From contig NC_092859.1 in the NCBI RefSeq assembly GCF_032062135.1, positions 23,626,951 through 23,690,950 on the forward strand: a stretch of DNA of 64,000 nucleotides. The letters are read 5' to 3'. This DNA is from Pyxicephalus adspersus (taxonomy: Eukaryota > Chordata > Amphibia > Anura > Pyxicephalidae). Below are positions 11,869 to 64,000 of this stretch, piece after piece (position 1 is the stretch's first letter; each line of letters opens with the position of its first letter). The translations under genes and the position numbers were made by a program. The notes under the pieces were generated by a model that was not told the DNA's origin, ran no database searches, and was given only the letters and a program-made list of their open reading frames with translations.

Positions 11869-12135
11869 ATTTATTGCACAGCACAGTCATGTTACTGTCT
11901 CTCTGGGGTTTATAATCCAATGTCCCAACCATAGTCAGATAACATTATTACAGGTCAATATTTCTGGGGAGAAGCCAAGTACCCCATCTGCATTTTTTTG
12001 GGGCATGGGAGGAAACCAACATGCAAACACGGGGGGAGAACACACAAATTTTTAGGCAGTGTCCTGGCCAGGATTCAAACCTGGTACACTAGAAAACTCT
12101 GCTGAAGTTCTGAAAGACTCTCCCTAGTAGTTGAG
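11869..12135 (-). repeat. V-SINE/DANA-like tRNA-derived SINE, antisense copy
   Basis: The reverse complement contains a tRNA B-box-like GGTTTGAATCC, then the conserved central phrases TTCTCCCCCCGTGTTTGCAT and TTTCCTCCCATGCCCC, and ends near GCTGTGCAATAAAT. These are the landmarks of V-SINE/DANA elements. It directly abuts the Tc1 element. Confidence 0.8.
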
Positions 12136-13839
12136 ACAAACTACTCATGACTCAATTTGCCTCCTACCTAGGACAAGGGACTGATAAATAGGCTTAGAGC
12201 CCCCTCCCCCAAGAATCAAGTTTCTCTTAGAGTACCGGAAGACATCACTCACTGAAGGAACCCTGCATTTGGTGAATATGCAGAATTTAAAATGGAGTCA
12301 ATCCAGCATGTAATGGTGGAAACATTCAGTTTATGCTCCAAGGAGACTAAAAACTGGGTCATAACCTGCGGAGCTTGTGAGGACAACATTTCCCATTGGT
12401 TAATAACCCACAATATTAAAATCACAAGGGTATCGTCATTATTACTGGAAGCTGTATAGCTATAGGTTACCCTGAATTGGGAAAGTTTGCAAAAAAGTTT
12501 GTATTCACCAAAATTGGGGAAAATTTAGTAAAGCCTCTTCTCGGGCTTAGTTTGGGAAAACTGGTGCATTGGGCTGAGTAAGGTCTGTAGCTGAAACTAG
12601 GATATGGATGCTATGACTGCTCATTAATGAAAACCTTTAAATATAGAACTCCTTCTACCACTTCTGTAGACCCTTTCTACCGGTATAACTAGGTCTGTTA
12701 TATATGACCACAGTCTTACTTGGTCTCCATGTTTAAATGCTGTGTGTGATAAGGGTACGTCAGGGCAAATGTTGAGTGTAGCAAAGATTAAGTGTCTGGG
12801 TTTTAAACGGCAGAAACTTCTAAACAGTAGGTTAAACACACAAATGGATAATGCGCACCATATCAATATAAAGCAAGGTGGTCCCCCCAAATTCAAGATT
12901 AGATACAGCTGCTTGAAATTTCTTAAAAATACTCCATAGAGATAGGGGTAAAATTCAATGGAAGCTGTGAGGGGTCAGCTCTGAAGAGGCTGGGGCTAAG
13001 AGAAAGGTCAGTAACAAAAGAAAATACAAATCCATAAAACTTTGGTGGGCCATGTGAGAATCTGTAGCGGACAGTGTGGGAGATTAGGCCATATTTAAGG
13101 ATAGGGGAGGAAAGGGAAAGGGAGGGGAATGTGAGCAGGGGTCATCTGTGGAAGTGGGTCTGTCCCCTGTCTAAGATCAGACAGGTTAAAGCTGAAGTGG
13201 AGCAACATAAAGCTACAACATAACATACAAGACAAGGCCTTTGGTGTTCTTGATAACCGAGCTGGTAGATTTTGGTCAGGCAGCTGGAGGTGACCATAAC
13301 ATAAATTGAGGCATGCTATTGTAGCGATGTAGAGCCAGTGTTCAATTCTCTTAAAATGTAGCAATTAGTCCCTGGAGTACAAAATTTCCTGTGCTCCTCA
13401 AAGTATTGTTTTTGTACTTCCATTAAATACTTCTCTCCGAGACTCATTACATTGAGTTTTTTTTATATGTGGAAATGCTCCAGACTACATTAGGGCTGCA
13501 AACTATGCAATGCAACAACCAGCTCCCTCTAGTGGTTGTACCCACTACAACTTCAAGACCTCTGTTTAGTCTAATGCCCAGAAGGGGTAGGGTGGTCTCT
13601 CTCCAACTATGCTATATCTACTTTCAGTGTGATCATTACTAGATTTGCCAAGCCATCTCAGGCTTTTGTCTTAAAGTGTCAGGTTCCTCCTTGTCCTTGG
13701 TACCGCTCCTCAGGGTAGGCTTTCCGCCACCAGTCAGTCTCGCAGGTGTCCACACAAAAAATGTGCACAACAGCTTTGGAGTTTTAATGGTTCCATATTA
13801 CCAGACAGGAAATTCACATCATAACCAAACCAAGAATCT
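12136..13839. other. Sequence between BCL2L14 and LRP6, nothing recognised
   Basis: This lies between the 3' ends of the two convergent genes. I see no exon, RNA gene or complete repeat. Short open frames (for example 12624-12896 and 13095-13364 on the - strand) have no recognisable products. Confidence 0.6.
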
Positions 13840-16800
13840 CATTCCATGTTTTAAGCTTTTGTTTTATTATAAAAATTAATTCTTTGTTACAATTTGGCTT
13901 ACAGTAATAATGAAACTTTATACACGGTCATCGGATGTTTTACTTTTTAATATACATAGCTTTAAAAGTAAAGCTCATATTTTACAAAAAAATCAAATTA
14001 TATGAAAAAAGTAAAACTATGAATGAGTGGCTCTTGAGATGACCAAATGTTGGTCGATAGCATAAAAAAACAATACATCCTTGTGCAGATCTGTCGTACC
14101 AGCGGCAGGAGATAGGAAGTGAACAGAATTAAAGCTTAAAGACAGATACGACATTTGTACAGGATTGGTGCCGTTTCATAGATCTAAACCATCTTACATG
14201 GATCTCTAAACCTTTGCACTTACAAAAGCTATAAAACTTAACACAAACCTAACAAAACGTACAAAGATGCAATCATTTTACCCTTCACTGTCCTGATGAC
14301 TGAAAGGAGGTCTTAAGATGTAATACACATGTAATAATTTTAGCAAGTGTAGATCGGAAACACTACAGTTAGGCAGGAGGCCGGAAAATAAATGGCCTCA
14401 AGCACTAGCTATCAAGGAACATTACCGAGCAAACACCCTGTCCATTTAAAACCGTTTTTCTGAGAGCCGGTGTGTGGAAATATAGAGGAAGCTCTTACAG
14501 TTGGATTTCTGCTATCTTTATCACAGAAGAGAAACAAGACTTGTGCAAAAAGTGTGCAAAACTCTCAGTGGGAAGGGGCAGAGCATTGAATTATGAGAGG
14601 ACCACAAGAAATGAAAAACATCAAAAAGATTACAGAGTAGTTGACCATCTTCATCCTATATCCTTTCCCAGCATTCTCTAGTAAGTGGAAATATTTTTAT
14701 TACCTTGCCCACCTAGGTGAAAGTTACAGCATCTCCTGTAAAGCTCACCCACAACCACATAATACTCTTCTCTACAGTTATCCAATGCCCCTTCCCTTTT
14801 TGTAGCCACCATTAAAATACCTGGGGTGTTGGAAGCTCAGGAAGAGAGGTGACTTCACCCTTTTGCAGTGTGACGTTGCTTAGGCCTATTAGGATCACAT
14901 CATGGGGGTCATCGGAAGAACTGGGCATTACCGTGGGCTCTGCAAAACATTAAGTGACAGTGGAATGCTGGAAAGGAAAGTATATAAGGTGGTCTGGGAT
15001 AATTCATGATCCTGAGTCAACAGGCTTTTCATTGCTTCAAGCAGGTTTTCTATTTTTTATCACAGGTCAAACTGAGGGCAGCTGCAGGTGAAAAGTACTG
15101 GTGAAAAGTACTGGTGTGTGAATTTGGAATCAGCTTATAAGCAGCTCAAACTGATGCCCTTGACAAGCTCAAAACCAAGGCCTAAATCAGGGTCACCATG
15201 TTCTTATTTAAAAAGGTGACAGGGTCCCTTTAAGCAAAAAGTAAATTAAAGCACCCTTACAAGAATATCTGCCTATAGATTTGTGGAACATGGACACAGT
15301 CACAAATATATCTGTTTTAGTTACCCCAATATTGCAAATTGGAATGATCAAGAATCATCTGAATTATATAAAACATTGGTCCGAGAAGAATATATTGTAT
15401 AAAACCTGCACATCATAATACCTTCATCTTGTAATTTAAAGGGAAGAAAATAAAAATGACATCTGCTAGATGGAATGTTTAAAAAAAAAAAAAAAAAAGT
15501 GAATAATCATACAAGCATTGTAGGTAATGTGTTGCAGTAGTGCACAAGTAAATGGCACAGGTCCAATTTCCCCCGTGTCCATGAAGGAGTCAATAGAATG
15601 TCTGAGTTGAGGGTGCCCTAAGCCTGGGAAACAAAACAAAAGGCTGCAGCTAAGAATTTAAAGAATAACTTTACTTTGTTTATTACGGCTGGTTATTTAT
15701 AGCCCCTCTGGCAGGTCAGAATTTCAATGCTGCAGTCTCCATAAGACTCTGCAATATTCAACACTTCTAGGGGTGTCAGATGCCTGACTTCCACTGACTG
15801 CTGATATCTATACCAGTGTTAAATGATGTTGGGGGAATATAACCCATGACCTAGCAAATGACAGGGACGCAGGCATCTGACAACTTGCGTGTTGAATGTC
15901 ACAGAATCTTGGACCACTGCAGCACTGGTAAAGCTGCCAGAGAGGAGAGTACATTATTATTTTAGGCAAAAAACCTTGCTTTTAGCCTTGTGCTAAACTG
16001 CACTGCCAACTCTTATCATCCCAACCACTCGCTCCTGTAAGGCTATAACAATGGACCTACAAAACAACTTTTGTTGTGGTCCTGCACAATCCTGTAGGCT
16101 TGAGTTTTCCATAGCATTGTACTATGTTGTAAGTTTTAGAATGTGTTTATCTAAGATGAACCTTAAATATGCACTTACTAAGCAAATTCATTCATCACAA
16201 AACCACTCATAACCCCCCTGAAGGACACCTTTTTTAACTCCTGTATTCCGGTAAACGTAAGTAATTTTTTGAACATACTGCAAGGATATATAAATGAGAT
16301 ATACACTAGTAGAAAAATGTTACATTTTGTGTTTATAAATACAATACAGTATCTACATCATATGCAGTATAAAAAAAACAAAATAACATTCGCAGCTTTT
16401 GAAAATAGAATTTTTTTTTTTTTCAAGCTTTGCCTACCAGAGGAAGACTCTGCATACCTCAGGCAGGAGAAGGGTTAAAGTGAACCTGCCATGATCCAGG
16501 ATGTACAGAAGAATATGACAAATACAAAAGACCTGAATCCTGGCATGCAAATACCGGCCACCTCCTTTGCCAATGAAGCCAGTCTGACATTTGCATGCTA
16601 TGGTACAAGGAGATCCAGGGCTACATTCCGAATAAAATACACAGGCATGGCAGTGGTATAGTTTTGATCCTGTGCCATCTTTTGGATCATTTTAGGTCCA
16701 TTTTAAACACAAAACCAAGCTACTTTGGTGATTCTAAGTGTACAAGCGAGCTGGAGGATCCCAGTTCCTGCGCACTGGTTTTTAGTGGTTTTACCCAGCA

Positions 16801-18501
16801 TGTTTCTCTGAAATATTAGTGGTAAATTAAGTTTTGCAGGCCACAGAGCAGAAAGAAAAATCATGTAAGGACCTTTCAAATGTTATGGTAGGTCAGGGAA
16901 AAAAAACACAGCTTACAATATTTTTCCCCAGAGAGCAGCAGCAGGTACAAGCCATCCCAAGAAGCATTGTGCTACAGCTGTCTACACAATTTTGTCTTTT
17001 TTTTTTTTGTAATAGATAACAATAGTGGAAGAGGAGATGGGTTAATGATATTAGCTGACAAAAGACTTGTTTGTTCATTAAAATGTTGCATTGTCAAATA
17101 TTAAATGCCTTCTGATTCTGAGGGTACATCTTGAGGGTAGGATAGTGGGCACGTTTGGCCGGGTCTCTCTACCTTGGATTCCTTGGCCTATCTAATTTCT
17201 AGTAATGCATGTCATTTCATGTGGACACATTTACTTCATAACATGACCTGAGTGTGTATGAAATAAAAGCAACATTCAATGATGCATGCCTAACTCAGCA
17301 TTAGGTAAAGCACTTCTTTTGGCACAATGGTTTAGGCATTCTTTAACCTCAAAAGCAAAATCCTGTTAAACAGTCCCTCTCCTACACAATGGAAATCTGC
17401 ACATTTACATATTGCAATTACTACAGCTCTGGTAGCAAATATATGACTGTAGCTGGGGAGCAGGGGAAATACCTAAGTGTAGCATGGAAATGAGCAAAAG
17501 TTGCATGGTGTAGGAAATATCCTGCACAACAGAAAGCCGATTTTGAGGAAAAGCTTTAATGCTGTAAGAATATATGCCAGCAGTGGAACTTGCCATGGGG
17601 ACTAGTCATGACAGCTGTCTTGTCACTATCCGTGCTTGCACCTACTCAGGTACAAGAATGTGTTGGCATAGCACTGCAGAGATGTGTCAGCCTTTAAAAC
17701 GGAGCAAAACTTTAGTATGTGATAAAAAAAAGCAATTGCGACCAATTCACTAAATTATAAAAACAAAATTATAGATTAAAATGAAATAAAATTAAATTTA
17801 CATTGTAAAAGCTCAGTTATAAATACTGTAGGCCTGATTAAACAGAAAGCACTGAAAAAAATACAGAATCAGGTAAACTGGCAGGAAAAAAAAAACTGAT
17901 CCTGGTTTACAGACGCATTGTAAATCTTCTCATTTTTATCATTTCAAATTCTTTATGGATAACATACTTCTGTTCAGCTTTCTTTTTTTTTTTTTTAAAT
18001 CAAACACTAAAACACATGCATGTTATTGGCCTGGGAGGTGCCATCAGGAAGGATATTCCAGTGCCAATTGCTGCTCCTTGTATACTGCTCCGGTTGATCA
18101 GTCAACTCCTGTCGCTCTCACTCAGAATCTTTTTGGCATTAAGACTTCTTCTTTGCTTCCAATACTTCCACCTCAGCGTGCACTTAAGGCATTTTGTGTG
18201 TTCAGTTTGCAAAAATAGATATTTATATATATATATTTGTACAATATAGTGTCAGGGCAGAAATCTTTTGTACAAAAACTTGGATAGGTTGGGGAATTAG
18301 CTGGGTTTTGGGTTTATTGAACAGGGATGAATGAGTGAGCTAAGAAAATATATAAATATCCTTTTTACTATGTACAAATAGGTCCGTTGGCCGAACACCC
18401 TGCTCACTTCTAAGGAGTTCTTCTGTGAAAATAGAACTGTACATGTAGCTTTCCTCAGATCCCTCTCCACAGGGTTTTTTGTATATACAGGCAAGGGGGT
18501 C
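13840..18501 (-). other. LRP6: Probable LRP6 3' UTR
   Basis: This follows the LRP6 stop codon. It has no introns or exons I can support and is AT-rich with many A/T runs, as expected of a long vertebrate 3' UTR; the human LRP6 3' UTR is also several kb. A poly(A) signal on the - strand (TTTATT on +) lies at 13863-13868, giving an end near 13840. Earlier candidate signals at 18311-18316 and about 15678-15683 could give shorter isoforms. The true end needs transcript data. Confidence 0.55.
13863..13868 (-). terminator. LRP6: Candidate distal LRP6 poly(A) signal AATAAA
   Basis: The reverse complement reads AATAAA and is followed downstream on the - strand by a GU-rich stretch (GATTCTTGGTTTGGTTAT). 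It is the most distal strong signal before the V-SINE/Tc1 region. Confidence 0.5.
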
Positions 18502-63393
<44,892 letters not shown>

Positions 63394-63399
63394 ATTGTG

Positions 63400-63420
63400 T
63401 TACCGACGGGGCCCGGACAT
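63400..63420 (-). promoter_or_regulatory. Short uORF ending 6 nt before the LRP6 ATG
   Basis: The frame reads MSGPRR then TAA (63402-63400); the LRP6 ATG is at 63393. A terminating ribosome so close to the start would favour either reinitiation or inhibition. Whether it lies in the mRNA is not shown. Confidence 0.5.
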
Positions 63421-63432
63421 GTCGGTGGCTCC

Positions 63433-63477
63433 TCAGTGTTCCCGGTTATCCCGGCTGCCCCTCTCCGGCCCCTCCAT
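63433..63477 (-). promoter_or_regulatory. Second candidate uORF in the LRP6 leader
   Basis: ATG at 63477 opens a 14-codon frame (MEGPERGSRDNREH) that stops at TGA 63435-63433, in the same CpG-rich leader. It depends on where transcription starts. Confidence 0.4.
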
Positions 63478-64000
63478 GATGCGTGTGAGCTTCCTCCCCT
63501 CCCCCGCCTGGCTCCCCCTCCTGCCGCGGACTGATACCCTCTCTTGTCTCTCGGTATCGTCAATTTTCAGCTACTTTTCGGCGGCTTCGAACAAAGTATG
63601 GACAGCCGTGTTCCCCACTCATTTCTGTGACTCCCGCTACTGCTGCCCCAGTGCTTTAGAGCTCGAACACCGTGCGGAATTCCAAAGGAACTACTTTCTT
63701 TTCTCCCTTCCCCCTCATGAATCCGGAACTACATTCCCGGCCTATCCTGAGTAAGGAGGAATCCTGATCCCTGCATTAGAGTGATGCGGCTCCCAGCGCT
63801 GCGCTGAGGGGAGGAGGGGAGACAAGGCAAAGTGTAGATTCACACTGAGTCAATGTGAAGCCTGCTCCCTACATGGATGTTCATGGAGTGTAAAGACCAA
63901 AACGTGTCCATACAGGACAATGTACCCCATACATGACAATATATATCACACAATGTTATATACGCATATATATTCCTTTATAATGTCCATACAGGACAAT

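Larger units (their letters stand above)
63394..63830 (-). promoter_or_regulatory. LRP6: LRP6 5' UTR and CpG-rich promoter region
   Basis: CpG dinucleotides become dense around exon 1 and upstream (for example CCGCGGACTG and TTCGGCGGCTTCG on the + strand) in contrast to the AT-rich rest of the window, which fits a CpG-island promoter. No TATA box is evident and I cannot place the start of transcription. Two short upstream reading frames lie just before the main ATG if the transcript begins above 63477. Confidence 0.7.

Noticed and set aside
63590..63596. CTTTGTT (- strand), a possible TCF/LEF site upstream of LRP6
   Set aside because: A single 7-mer is expected by chance; without conservation or binding data it cannot be called a Wnt feedback site.
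63395..63754. 119-codon + strand frame antisense to the LRP6 promoter
   Set aside because: A chance frame in CpG-rich DNA; no conserved residues, no splice logic.

Overview
The window is vertebrate nuclear DNA, most likely from a frog and probably a ranoid. Genes are split by GT-AG introns. The DNA is AT-rich and full of amphibian-type repeats: Tc1/mariner, hAT MITEs, TTAA-flanked MITEs, V-SINE-like tRNA-derived SINEs, L1/Tx1-like 3' ends, and a MITE family with GTGTGTACG-type ends that I associate with ranid frogs. The taxon is inferred from repeat style and protein similarity, not from a search.

Two protein-coding genes are recognisable and converge tail to tail. (1) BCL2L14 (Bcl-G) lies on the + strand. 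Five coding exons between 4939 and 10167 give a 282-residue protein with a BH3 and a BH2 motif. (2) LRP6 lies on the - strand. All 23 coding exons were placed, from the ATG at 63393 to the stop at 18502. Every junction keeps the reading frame and the exons sum to 4830 nt (1609 residues, against 1613 in human). The order BCL2L14 then LRP6, tail to tail, is the human 12p13 arrangement, which supports orthology for both.

Layout: 1-4931 is sequence upstream of the first coding exon of BCL2L14, with a minisatellite at about 3236-3985. Positions 4932-10660 hold BCL2L14, whose introns carry a hAT MITE with a perfect 8-bp target duplication, a ranoid-type MITE and a small LINE fragment with a perfect 17-bp target duplication. 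Positions 10735-13840 are the gap between the two genes, with a decayed Tc1 element and a V-SINE-like copy. Positions 13840-18501 are the probable long LRP6 3' UTR. Positions 18502-63393 are LRP6; an assembly gap (35991-36838) falls inside a TTAA-flanked transposon in intron 6 and removes no exon. Positions 63394-64000 hold the LRP6 5' UTR and a CpG-rich promoter region.

Biology: LRP6 is the Wnt co-receptor. Its four YWTD propeller/EGF pairs bind Wnt, DKK and sclerostin-type ligands, and its cytoplasmic PPPSP motifs are phosphorylated to recruit Axin. BCL2L14 is a BCL2-family protein. The genes are neighbours by ancestry, and nothing here shows a functional link. I found no CRISPR array, operon, tRNA or rRNA gene, and no wholly new system. 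The most useful leads are a three-residue deletion in the LRP6 tail, short uORFs just upstream of the LRP6 start, a G-rich tract and minisatellite in intron 1, and a CpG-rich MITE in intron 2 carrying NRF1- and YY1-like sites.
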